From Cyathus striatus (lineage: Eukaryota > Basidiomycota > Agaricomycetes > Agaricales > Nidulariaceae), in contig JAOVFP010000006.1 in assembly GCA_025738555.1 (NCBI GenBank), positions 3,472,001-3,536,000 of the forward strand: a stretch of 64,000 bases of DNA, written 5' to 3'. Every line of letters starts with the position of its first letter. The first letter of the stretch is position 1. The notes beneath the pieces are model-generated. The model did no database searches and had not been told where the DNA came from. It worked only from the letters and a program-made list of their open reading frames with translations. Of this stretch, positions 34,255 to 45,902 are shown piece after piece. The position numbers and the translations under genes are program-made.

Positions 34255-36875
34255 ACGCGAAGGTCTCAGTGACGTTAATTATCGATGTGCCTATTCGCCT
34301 TGTAAGGTACTTGTTAGCCGTAATTTAGTCTTCAAGCAAAGGGAATTCGGGTAGAAGTAACATAAGAAATAAAATATTTAAGAAGAGTTGAACAAGGAAG
34401 GTGTAATAAGCAGTGATATTTACCAGTTTGCTTACTCGATCCTTAAGATATTCGTCACTCGTGTTATAAGTTCTAAAGTGGGAGCGTGAACTGAAGACTC
34501 AAGATACAGGGTTGAAAAAAAGTATAGATCCAACATCCTGATAGAGGGCAAACAAGTTACCAATGTGCCTAGTCACCCTGTATTCAAGTGTTGATACGAC
34601 AAAATACTCAAACCTGATCGAGCGGAACGATAACATCGCAAAAGGTTGGTAGAGCATATCCATGTGATTTTGAATAGAGACGGAGGCTACCGCTGAACCA
34701 AATTGTCCTACAGCTCGTATACTCAACGCATAGTCCCGTCTAGTACTCACTAGTTCAGAAAAAGGGCACAAAGATTAATGACCATGCATAGCCGGATGTT
34801 CCAGCTTTTTTAGCGCGTATAATGCAGCTTCGATACTGGAGAGCATATCAATACTCGTCGTTCTACTGAAGGAAAAATACGTAACAAATATCCGTAATAA
34901 TTCTATGGACAACACATTATGTACAACGAACATTGAACCGGGGGACCATAGTGACCTACTGGGCCTCGGCCCAAGATACATAATACCTTCCCTCCCACGG
35001 AAATAGGCACCAATAAACCGCCAAGGATAAGCATGAGCAGACACTCAATCGCTGCACGCACCAGCCCTACAGTCACAGCCGTAGTTAGTTCCAGTCACAC
35101 TCCGTATCACAAAAACTATATAAAGCACTCAACTCAACTCAACACTGCGCACTACATCGCTACGTGTCCGACAGTATGTGCTTGTGTCTGTCGTCAGCCA
35201 TTGCCCAGTCCACAACCGGCACCAAATGCAGATGAAATCCAATCCCATACAGAGTACCATGACCAGCTATCCCAAGGCCGCCTCGCTCACAACCACACAT
35301 CACCAACCCCTTGAAGAGATTCAGCCGAAGATATAGTTCCTCCTCCCTTCGAAATCCGCTGACAACTGGAAACTGTGCCAAGCGATGATCGATGGAGGAA
35401 AGACCGGGAGGGATATGGTGGCTGGACACGAGCAACGAGGATGAAGAGAGCACGAATGGAGAGAGTAGAAAATGACCAGAAGGAAGATGGAGCGTAAAAA
35501 AGCACGCAATGAGCGCGACCACCGGAGATGACGATAGGGATGATGGAATGAATGTTAAATACTGCGGCGGGAACACGAACTGCCAAGGGTATGCCGTATG
35601 AGCAGACGTCCATTCGCTGCATCCACCTGCCCCACAGCCATGACCAGCTCCAGTATCGCTTCTTATCACAAAAACGAGATAAAGCACTGAACACGACGCG
35701 TTAAATCGTCACATGTCTAACAGTACGTGCCTTCGTATGTCGTCGCCCATCCACCCACAGTCCACAGATGACACCAAATGCAGAGGAAGAGACGGCACCA
35801 CTATGAGCGGACACCACAGCAAGCTGCCCCGATTCCACCAGATCCGCAACGGCATATCTCTAGCTCCCCAACGACAATCCTCTACCCTTGCTACCTCCTC
35901 CAATCTCAAACGAAACCAAACTTCAAAGTCGAAATTGGGCACACCTATCCTCTAACGGCACGTTGGCGCTTCGCATATGTTACTTGTCATTGACCGTCGA
36001 GTGAGGTGGGGTGCGCGTAGATGTGCGCATCTATGGAGACGATGGGAGCCTGTAGGCAAGGTATGTCAGCTCTGAGGAGGGAAAGGAGAGAAGGGAAGGG
36101 GAGGACAAGAGGGGGAGGATCGGGAGGACGAAGAAAAGGGAAAGATGACGAAGAAAAGGAGGGGAGTGAGGGAGGGAAGGGGGGCGATATGGGTGGATCA
36201 CGAAACGATGGAGTGAAGAAGAGTGAAGGAGAAGGAGGAAAAGCATAAAACGAAAGAAAAAGCGGGGATAAGATGTCGGAGGGGATGGAGATCACAGAGT
36301 AGCAAGAGAAAACGCAGGAGGCTGGACAGACGGGGGGGATTGAACGAACGAGAGGGACATGAAAGAGATAGGAGGCAACAATCGTACCTTCACGAAGAGT
36401 CCGCCTGTGCACAGAGTCCAGACAAAGCCTGCAACAGCGAAGAGGAGTTCACTGCTTCGACGTTGTATGAAGAAAAGTGGTAATACCAGAAGTGGGGTAG
36501 GTGCAACTCGAAGATCGTGCACTTTAAGTATTTCTCTGACCATGCGCGAAGATGTGGGGGTGTGGACCTGTGATGAGGTCGGTAAGTACTAGAAGAGATC
36601 GCAGGTATTTGCTGGCATGGCGAGGCTGGCGGAAGAATGGGTTGAGTATGTAGTCGTTGGTTTGTCGGAGAGCCTGCTGATATGGTCCAGGAGAGGGAGT
36701 AAGTGAGAGGCACGGCCACGGATGTCGGCTCTTGGAAGTTGGTGGTGTGCGTTGGGTGTGCGTGAAAGGTTTCGTACCACTTCGTGTCAGGCGTTTGACA
36801 GGCGCGATGAATCGGGAACTTGGAACGGGCGCCAGTGGGAAATGCCGAAATTCACTGTCGAAATCGGTAGTGACG
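34255..36875 (-). repeat. Repeat family R1, copy B
   Basis: A second long copy of R1 in the same orientation as copy A, about 14.9 kb away and clearly diverged. The minus strand has a pyrimidine tract ending CTGCTTGCCTACAG followed by APIVSIDAHI, the counterpart of EPIVSVDAHL in copy A. The LVPVVDWAMADDRH and LVSSVDCGWMGDDIRR units give the same internal duplication. The hairpin stem GATACAGGGT (34503-34512) / ACCCTGTATT (34575-34584) matches that of copy A with one compensating base change. Confidence 0.7.
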
Positions 36876-37468
36876 TAAGTGAGTAGTTCACCACAGTTCA
36901 TCGATATCACTGGCACACACGCATACATATGCTCTCATAGCATCTATTAGCAACACATACACTAGCTCAGTATAGTCCACTAAGACGCGTGATGACTACA
37001 GCTAAGCACTATCACTCTCCTCCTTCTGAGTCCTATTCACGATGATATCCCTGTACCCAATTATCTGAGTCTCTACCTCTCCTTTGCCAGATCCCTCTCC
37101 CCTCTCCCTTATTCGACTCCCACAACCCAATTTCTCTGTATCAAAACTTCTATTCTGAAGGTAGCACTACAGCACTACAATCGGATTTGATCAGCACAAA
37201 CTACTCCTTTCAAGTCCGTTTTCCTGGGGTATGTCTGTTGTCCTACTCGTTGGTTGAACAAAAAATATCGACCTGGACACCATCGGTGGACATGTACTTC
37301 CATGAGCATCTGAGTGTTTCCGCAGGCTCAATATCAACCGTGATCCCTAGTAATATATTAGTATTAATCTACATGTGGTCATTTAACATACTGCCAATAA
37401 AATCGTTGCATCATACCACCTGTAAGCATAGTTAAAACATCAAGACGACGTTAAAGTAGGGCTGGAAA
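36876..37468. other. No gene recognised
   Basis: A short C/T-rich block near 37015-37150 and then AT-rich sequence. The ORF at 37187-37435 (plus) has no recognisable domain. This is the 3' flank of the DUF6533 gene. Confidence 0.4.
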
Positions 37469-38959
37469 TTACGGGTCGATGTAAAGGATGACATTCTCAC
37501 TCAATGGCATAAAAAAAGCGATCAACTTAATTATCGTAAATACTGTAATATACATATATCAGTCAATTATCTGAAGTTATTATTGATAACGTCTTACCAA
37601 ATACGATTGAAAAGTACAGTGTTCCATCTCGAAAAAATAACGTAATAAGAGGAAAGGTGCATCCTTCTGTCCTTAGCAGGTTCCGCAGTCCCTCAGAGGT
37701 GAAAATTTTATTTTTTCCCATCCAAAGAACCGTTAGGGAAAAAAAGATGACTGTTGTAAGGAAATTAATAATTTTTTGTGGAATAATATACTAACATACC
37801 GTGAATTGCAGCAGAGTATCCAAAATAGAGCGGTTGAATAAAAACGGGGACATCTTGACCCTTATATACCGCTGCGCATATGTAGTACCCAGGAAGAATC
37901 TCAAATCTAGCTTCTGATTTCCATACCATGGCATCCATTAGACTATATGTGAGTAGCAACTGGTGTTGATGGTTAGAGCTCAAAGGTGGTAAATTAGTAA
38001 CATGAACCAACTGAGAATTGTACTGGTACGTTTTATCATATGGGTCAATAATGATCAACGCATAGCTATTAATGACCGACCAAATAAAGCTGTAACAAGA
38101 AACAAAATAACTAGTAGCAATGATACTTAGTCTATCATAATTAAATGAAGATGCAAAGCTTACTTCGTTTGCTATTTCCATAACACGCACTAACTCGAAA
38201 TGCAAAGATAGTGTCGATTGCAGTACGATATACAATTGTCCCGCTGTGCAACTTTTGTTGAGTAAATGACAACTACCAATTTAATCGACTTCCTTACCAT
38301 ATGGGGGTCATCCATGGCGACGTACGACAACTGAGGAAGTAGGTCAGATTCCTCTAAAAAAACATAATAATAATTGTACTGATACAACTATTTTCAACGT
38401 GTTTAGTTTGAGAAACGGTGGAGAAGCCGAAATCGCTAACCATTGTAGCATTCTTTTCTACGATTGTGAACGAAGCTAGAAAGGAAAAAATCAATGAATA
38501 AATTGTTGAATTTTAATGTGAATGCTAATACTCACAAGTTAATGAGGCGATCCTAAAAAGTAGAAGAGATCAGTTTTTTATTATTTCTTAGAACTGGTCT
38601 TACAAAAGATATAGGGGACCATAATAGCGCGCAATAATATACAATACTTTGGGAATTGACCATTTCATTCCGCTAGAAATTTAATCAAGAGTGCTGTGAG
38701 ATATTTTATACAATAATGTGATAGTCATCTAACCACCAAATGTATTTCACCTATAAATTATTCACTGGTTTGTTGAAGTCACATAAAATATGGATAATAA
38801 TACCTCTTCGATGAAACAGTACATGATGTCATATACCAGGAAAGTTATAACGGCAGCTTAATCGTATTATTAGAAGTGAAAAATTGATAGTAGAATAAAC
38901 AACACACCTTCAACTCGACTTTTCTTTACAAGGATATCAGCCATTTCAGCTTCTTCCAT
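37469..38959 (-). CDS. DUF6533-family membrane protein
   Basis: The proposed start is MEEAEMADILVKKSRVEG at 38959 (an ATG at 39028 is an alternative). Spliced pieces on the minus strand are: AAVITFLVYDIMYCFIEE joined to GMKWSIPKVLYIIARYYGPLYLL, the N-terminal DUF6533 domain with its YD..E and W..K.LY..RY pattern; SFTIVEKNAT; EESDLLPQLSYVAMDDPHM; YRTAIDTIFAFRVSACYGNS; a segment ending LYFGYSAAIHG; and VIFFSLTVLWMGKN with PLITLFFRDGTLYFSIVF, the typical RDG.LYF element before the last membrane helix. TAA is at 37469-37471. About eight short introns have GT..AG borders and no lesion was seen. The family is basidiomycete-rich and of unknown function. Regulation is not visible; a LINE lies about 0.4 kb upstream. 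Confidence 0.75.
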
Positions 38960-39361
38960 AGTGAACTTGTGCGGTTGGAGCAGATTTCCACTTTGGCGAG
39001 GTAACCACACTGTAGTCTCATACTGCATTTATATGTAAGCTCAGGGCATGAAACCGTTTTCATGCTCCACATAAGGACAGGACTACAGAAAATGGCACCA
39101 CGGCACATTACGAGTGGCATTGCTGTCAATTGGTACATAATCTAATCTATGACGCTCCGTTTGATCAAAAATAGCTGTGCCATAGTTCATCTGCTGTAAT
39201 GAAGCAGGTGCTGTTGTTTTCGATACTTATATAGTAGCTCACATATGAACAATATAACAGCATCAGCTGCGTTCATTAAACATCCACCAGATACCGGGAT
39301 TCTGATGTATCATTTGTTGTAATTACTGATATGGCCTGATGTATATACAACAGCAATTACT

Positions 39362-39955
39362 CATCGGCGACGACTTCGGGAAGCTTCCCAGACAGTATGG
39401 AAAGCCTCCCCGAGTCACACACGAATCAGCCGCAATATCCCATCGAAGCCTGCTAAATATTTCTCCTCCCTCCTTCTCTCCCTTCCACGCAAGCTAACTA
39501 GTCTCCTCACACAGTTAGTGATTGGACACATCTCTTTGAACAAACACCTCCACCGCATTGGAAAGTCAGCCTCCCCACTTTGCAAGAAGTGTAGGCTACG
39601 TGTTCACGAGACCGTGGATCACTACCTACTTCACTGCCCAGCCTACCGCAACCAACGACGCTCTCTTACAACAGACTGTGCCCCCCGTGGCCAGAGACTA
39701 TCCCTCAACCGGATTCTGTCAGATGCCGAACACATCCCCGCGCTCATCACATTCATCAACTCCTCTGGACGCCTCCATCAAGTTTTCGGCACCATTGAAC
39801 CATCGATGAAGTCAGAAATAGGACACAGTACCAACCTCGTACTCGCAATTATACATGCCACCGGCGCAGGCTCTGCCTGCTCATCACTAGGGTTCACGCC
39901 TGCATCACAGGGTCCCTCATACATTAACCTCCTGGTGCTCCCCCTGCGGGGGTAG
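39362..39955 (+). pseudogene. LINE ORF2 C-terminal fragment (Cys/His finger region)
   Basis: The frame is open from the insertion edge: RRLREASQTVWKASPSHTRI, then LTSLLTQLVIGHISLNKHLH, CKKCRLRVHETVDHYLLHCP and a tail to TAG at 39953-39955. The CxxC...HxxxxC pattern and the LLTQL.GH..LN..LHRI stretch are typical of the region after RNase H in fungal non-LTR retrotransposons. Reverse transcriptase and endonuclease are absent, so it is inert. No frameshift is visible, suggesting a young copy. Confidence 0.88.
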
Positions 39956-40135
39956 TATCCCCGAGTCCACCCCCATTATCTCGCTGCCAAATTTTTCACC
40001 TCATATGATACATTTACTTTACCATTACGATACATTACATATGTAGTAACTGCCCTCGAGCTGCCCAGCACTGTCGTGACATATGGCCTGCCACTACCGA
40101 CAATAAACTTTGGATTTTTTTTTTTTTTAAAAAAA
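39362..40135 (+). mobile_element. 5'-truncated LINE insertion with 13-bp target duplication
   Basis: AACAGCAATTACT occurs at 39349-39361 and 40136-40148, flanking 774 bp. The insert ends with CAATAAACTTTGG, a T run and an A run, a poly(A)-type end. Its first base already lies inside an open frame, as expected from 5' truncation during target-primed reverse transcription. Confidence 0.9.
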
Positions 40136-40148
40136 AACAGCAATTACT

Positions 40149-42210
40149 GACTGTTGGCTTCAGATAGAGTACTCCACGCACCACATGTGGACCCGATGGA
40201 TCGTGAATAGTGTACATCGACACCGTATTCGGCATTTTCCTTCCCTGATTCCTCCATGTAATGGAGGCGGGAATGCGCCCTCAAGCTCAAGCTTTGGGGT
40301 ACATCCAAACGCCCCCAGAAACATCGTCCTATCTCTCTTTCTGTCAATTCTTATATATTTCATTGGATTTCGCATAGAATTCGTTGTCATTCTTTCTAGA
40401 GGTAATTAGAGTGCTGATCGTCTATTATCCCCACTGTTGTAAGCATGTAAGTATATTTTATGGTCTGAAAGTGTAACAGTCAATGTAAAAAAACACAACA
40501 GTTAGATATTTCAGGAATAGGGAACTTGAATGATATTGTATATTCGTATGAGAAACATTGACGCGGAAACGTAGTCTAAGGGCTGGAAAAGGCGTAGACA
40601 GTACGTTGTTTCTTCTCTAACTCGCTTTCCATGACACTCGAGGTTCCATCCACATATCCTCCTTTCATTTTACCCCTCTTACTCATTGGTGAGTCAGACT
40701 CTACCTTATTCACCTCCCCATCCCCTTCCCTCTGCCCTCTACTTAGCTTCTTTTCAGCGTAGCTTCCACCCTCCATTGCCATCTTATCTTCTCGTACTCT
40801 ATCTCACTCTCTACCTCACTGCCCACCCTCCTCTTTCCATATTCGTTGCTTACCGATCCTCTCTTCCCCTCCCTGCCCCATCTTCCACACGCTAAACACT
40901 CCCCAACAGAACACAGTCTCCCTTCGCTCCCGCCCCACATTCGAAAGCATATAATCCTGCAGCACACTACAGATCGTCGTCGCACTGCAGAGATATCAAA
41001 CATGGTCTTGCACTCTCCCTGGCAAAGCCGGCGCACGGGTACAACTGCGAGCGTTACATGCGGTACTGCGGGGATGAATGCTAGCACTGCGAAAATGGGG
41101 TGAGGTGGTCATGGGGCAAGGGATGTGAGCTCATCCTCGGTCCTTCTTCTTCTCTGTTTTCCAACCTACCTCAATCGTTTTTCTTTCTCAATCTTCCCTT
41201 CTCTTTCTTCTATACTGTACTTTCGTTCGTGCAATAACACTCTCTTCAGTTGAACCACAACCCACACACCTACCCTGCATCCATACATTCGCTGCGTAGC
41301 GATATGCGAATCAAGCCTCGCGTAGTGAAAGGGAACATCGAGCTAAAGGGAATCTGAGCTCAGGATTGGATGGCGGAGGATGGCGTACACTGAATGCGAG
41401 TTGTTCTTCATTTCGTTTCAGTTATTCGTACAGGTCTTATCTTCTAGACTGGAGGCAGAGGTTGGGGTTGGACATTGTCATACGGGCGCATGGTATTACA
41501 CAGACCGTGTGTTTCATATTCAATCGTTACTTCTATCGTCCCCTCCCTATCCTTCGTTCTCTTTCCCCTTTCATGTACCTCACCCACTTCCCTCTTTTCC
41601 AGGCTCGCTCTCATTCCCTCCCTTGTAGAGCAGGCGTTTCGCCTGCACTACAAAACTTACCATTTTACGAGCTGCGTTTGCCCAGATCACGTGACAGATA
41701 TCGCGAAGATAACGATATCAGATCTAGCCGTACGCGCAGCAGCACGCTATCCATGTTACACATTCCTTTCCCTCTTCTGCTTCTACTCTCTTAAAACACA
41801 GGATATAGCAATTACCAGTTAACCACCGTAGAAACTTGATCTCGCGGTTGCTAGCTCGACCACGTCAGAGTGGCCCTGAATGACGATTGGTGGGGAGAAC
41901 CCCACCCTACCCAACCCAAACGACAACGCACCAACCCAGTGTTGCCACAACGATCCTAAAAGGAGTGAGGTAAAGTGTCCCAGACCTGCAATACTGCTTG
42001 ATTTAGTACTTATACTGAAATGATTAGTATCATGATTCATGAAGAAGATCAGCAGGGCTCGATGGCCTTAACATAGGGTGACTTATTCATGTCGAGACAC
42101 TGGGGTAAGTAAGTAACATTAGCATACGAGTAGTATTACTTAGTTGGATACGTCTTTGGTATCATTATTATTTATGGTGAAATGTGTAGCGATCAGATCA
42201 CAGTGCCACA
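40149..42210. other. No gene recognised; C/T-rich blocks and palindrome P copy 3
   Basis: Plus-strand pyrimidine-rich blocks at about 40700-40950 and 41520-41630 resemble the intron-like parts of R1/R2, with CAG ends nearby, but no collinear match to either family was found. A complete palindrome copy (TGTAGAGCAGGCGTTTCGCC then TGCACTACAAAA) is at 41624-41655. ORFs such as 41366-41794 look incidental. Confidence 0.45.
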
Positions 42211-43634
42211 TACTGTTTTCCACCATTCCTTTGTACATCCCCAATCCCTTGTACACTGCCTGTTATTTTGGCAAGCAGGCCACCTACATAACTTTATAGT
42301 CTTCTTATGACAACCTGAATACATATTGGGTGACTTTCCGCTGCGTTTAGAATCCTAGAGTAAATTTCTAGATGCCTTAAGCGAGTTTTGCCGTAGTGCC
42401 GTTGTCCTAATTAGTCTTAGCTGACAGCTGAGCTTAAAACTGACCCCATCCTAGATGTCAATCTGGAAGAGGCCTCCCAACCTTGTCCCAACCCCCCTTC
42501 CAGTTCTAAACAGCTCATTTTCGACCCCCGACGTCAACTGTCCCTGCAGGACCCTTTCATCTCAAGATTCCCAGTACCGTACTCCCTCCTCCACAATAGT
42601 GAAAACTGTCACTTCGACAACGAGTTTCCAACATTTCCATTGTGGGTTTTTGTTGCGATAAACTTTATAAACTCTGCTTATATTTAACTTAATTTCCAAC
42701 CAGCTTCTAGAGAAAACAATTGACATAACTAATGAAATTGTATGAAATTCTGACAGTTATGTACAAGACACAGCTCAAACTCCAGATACAGAAGTATATC
42801 GTATTACCATTAACATATACAATGATGTAGATAAACATACCTTACATGCTGAAGCATTCTTGAAGCAGTACATTCACGATACCCATACTAATAGTCAGTG
42901 TAGTCAGGAAGGAGGTGTGAAGGTAGCATATGATAAGATAACGATCACGCTCAGGGATTTTGGAATTGACGTTTGTGATCTGAGAGAAGGTTGCGTTACG
43001 GTTAGAAACTCAAACCTATTTTTTTTGAACGCCACTCGCTTAAGGTTTAGAAAAATATTCTAGGATTCTAAACCCAGCGGAAAGTCACCCATTTTTTAAC
43101 AATATATGTTTATTTTAAGTCAGAGCATTCACTTCTTTTGTAATGCTCATATCTACATGTTTTTCCAATTTTTGCGAAATTTGTATCTTATCTCACAATA
43201 TTTAATGCACCTTCTCAGGTCTCAAATTATTTCTAATATCATCATACATATTATAAAAGTAATGGCATTGTGTTATATTGTGTGGTTGTACCCTAGGCAG
43301 CGTGGAATGACACCTTCATCCCTGGGTCAGGAAGGTAGAAGCTTGGGAAATCACATCATGCGACAGGTTGTGACCTTGTGACAGATTACAAATGTCACAG
43401 ATGTGTAACGATGTGTAACGCTGTACAAAGGACTGATGTGGGCCGAAATTTCCGAAAAACAACAAAAAAACATACTACCCCTTCAGTTCGCATTATATGC
43501 TCTTGAAATTTTGTAGATATTATGTTTGAAATACTGCAAACATTTCTGTAAAATCAAATTCAATTACAACTAACTACATAATCTACAATTCTAACATCAA
43601 AATTTAGTGTACAAAGGAACGGTGGAAAACAGTA
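42211..43634. mobile_element. Terminal-inverted-repeat element (1,424 bp) with TA ends
   Basis: The left end TACTGTTTTCCACCATTCCT then TTGTACA matches the right end TGTACAAAGGAACGGTGGAA then AACAGTA in inverse. TA at both ends would fit a Tc1/mariner-type target. No transposase is recognised. It contains a second, independent inverted-repeat element (42328-43090). Confidence 0.7.
42328..43090. mobile_element. Nested inverted-repeat element (763 bp), 3-bp ATT duplication
   Basis: The left end GGGTGACTTTCCGCTG is followed by GTTTAGAATCCTAGA and CTTAAGCGAGT. The right end carries the same blocks inverted (ACTCGCTTAAGG, TCTAGGATTCTAAAC, CAGCGGAAAGTCACCC). Terminal repeats are about 60 bp and imperfect. 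ATT flanks both ends (42325-42327, 43091-43093). A MITE with a 3-bp duplication; the superfamily is not settled. Confidence 0.7.
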
Positions 43635-43925
43635 AGTACTTAACGACGAAGTAAATTGACAATAGATTGAAGCAAAGTGTAAGCGCTTAGACATTAGTCA
43701 AGCACGAGTAGCCACATGGGCAAAGATCGGCGGCATGCGCCACTCCCTGAAAAGGCTGAACTATTCTTGCATATATTTAGCTTCATAGGTTAAATCTCTG
43801 ATTTCACCAATTCATATGTAAAGGGATTGCTGGAACATTGATCCCTGTCGTTACGTTCATCTCCTTTCCACATTTCTGCTGTGTACGACTTGGCCATCTC
43901 TCCATATCAATCAATGTTGCAGGTC

Positions 43926-45902
43926 ATGAGCATACCTTTGGTACCAAAGTCCAAGATACCTGAAACGTTCTCAGGCAAGTACGGGTCTCTGCTCATAGCT
44001 ACTATGATTAACGCCAAGTATGTTCTGTTTTATGTATTCCACAATCATTCCAAATCACTCACTAAATTCCGTAAAAAGCGCCTACGGATTTGCATTGGTA
44101 CGAAATACTTCCCATCATATCACACGTTTGTCCATGACATCTTGCAGATAATGGTTGTGCGGTATTTCGGATTATACTCGGCCGGGGATCCGGCGCTTAC
44201 GAAGGGAGTAGTTAGCCTTCTGATGTATGTATATCTCGTTTTATTGGACATGTTCTCAGATATATTAACTGAATTTTGGAATATAAATAGTATTTCAGCG
44301 ACAGCTGAAGTATTATGTACCAGCCATCAGGTTTTCGACTACTTTATACTGAAATTTGGAAGATCAGAGCTGTTTAATGGGATCTCCAGGTATGTTCAAT
44401 TAAATTATTTATATTCGCAATAAAATATAACTTCGACATCATGACAGCGTTGCGTTGGTATGTCACTTTGTTTGACTCGTAACTGTATTGGAAACTGACA
44501 AACCAGGCAAAATATCTGAGCGCCGTGCGTTTCAATCTTCATTTATACATAGGTCAATTCATTGCGACTCACGCTGTGTTTATCTAGTTTTTCACTGCAT
44601 TTGTGGCCCAGATGTAAGTTTGGATAAACAATATACCGACTGTTGGATTGATAAAGATGCTTCTGCATACTGAAGGTTCTATGCAAGTCGTATTTGGTCA
44701 TGTAAGCTGGAAAAGTTGATGAACTCCGACCCAAGTTGATCCGAAAATTAGTGACCAGATACATGCCGTGGAAACTGCGACTACTTACACTCCCAGTTAT
44801 TTCTCTGGCAATATTTCAAATGGGTAGGCGGCAATGACCTATCAACGTGTAATCGACGTCATACTAACGCTGATACTTAATATAACAGGAGCAGGTTTAA
44901 GTGGGTTACTCGAGTCATATTTTAATTTCAAAGATTAACGATCGTCGACAGTGCAAGTCATTATCATGTACAGTGTCAAGTTGTCATCGTAATCGAATGT
45001 CAGCTAATATTATAGACCATGAATGTGCGTAGGGGACACGCCGGAACATTTGAAAAGCTTGGTAAGATCGGCATGATTTCCGCTGTACAAACAGTTCGTC
45101 TAATTCGAATGGTTTAGCTTCTCGAAAATGTTTTTTTCAGAAGGTAGTAATTACTCAAGGGATTTCCACCGCTATATGCGATGTAGCAATCACTGCATCC
45201 TTTTCATTTGTCTTTTATTCCAACCGTTCCGGAATTAGAAGGTTAGTGGAGGGCAGAAAATATGGTCCCTCCACGAGACTTACGTTGTTGTATTGCAGCC
45301 GAACACATTCCATTCTTAACCGATTTATTATTTATGCCATTCATCGAGCCGCTGCAACAAGGTACATTCATTATTTCCCACTCCAGAACATCTCTAAACT
45401 TATGGCTTCGTCATACAGTGTATGTTCTATTATCGGCGTATTTACGGTATTTGTAACAACGGCTCTATTGATCGAAATTGGAATAACAATAAGTGCAGTA
45501 CTACTTTCTCTCCGGGACATACATTTAGTGTGTTGTCAATGTATCACGTATTATTGTTCCATGTCTGATCTTGGCCCATAGCATGATTCCAGTGCTTGGT
45601 AATACTGACTGTACGTGCTCATTCATCTCACAACGAAGAACTTGACGTTGAATGTTTCATAGTGCACGTTATATCGGTAGTCAGTGTGTACGTAGCTGCG
45701 CCATTCCACCTTATCGTACTCATATACTTTTACTAGACTCACCGCAAGAGGAAGCTTAAGGGAGGAAGACTATTCCCTTCATCTTTCAAATATCGAAATA
45801 CCTTCCATAGTTGGAGGCAGTAATACTATACCAATATCAGTCGTAAGTTTGAACGGTTTTATGGCCTTGAAAATGAGTGTTGATACCATATGTACAGGAT
45901 AA
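43926..45902 (+). CDS. DUF6534-family multi-pass membrane protein
   Basis: The likely start is MSIPLVPKSKIPETFSGKYG; an upstream ATG at 43881 is in frame. Spliced segments in family order are: SLLIATMINAN joined to AYGFALV; VVRYFGLYSAGDPALTKGVV; AEVLCTSHQVFDYFILKFGR; TAFVAQM joined to FYASRIWS; KVVITQGISTAICDVAITAS and FSFVFYSNRSGIRR; the DUF6534 signature RTHSILNRFIIYAIHRAAAT; SVCSIIGVFTVFVTTALL; and the tail LTARGSLREEDYSLHLSN to TAA at 45900-45902. Introns are about 50-70 bp with GT..AG ends. The tail and signature match the 29600-31627 gene closely, so the two are paralogs in opposite orientation. The part between 45541 and 45730 is uncertain. Confidence 0.72.

Noticed and set aside
41366..41794. 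142-codon plus-strand ORF
   Set aside because: Spans C/T-rich sequence and palindrome P; probably incidental.
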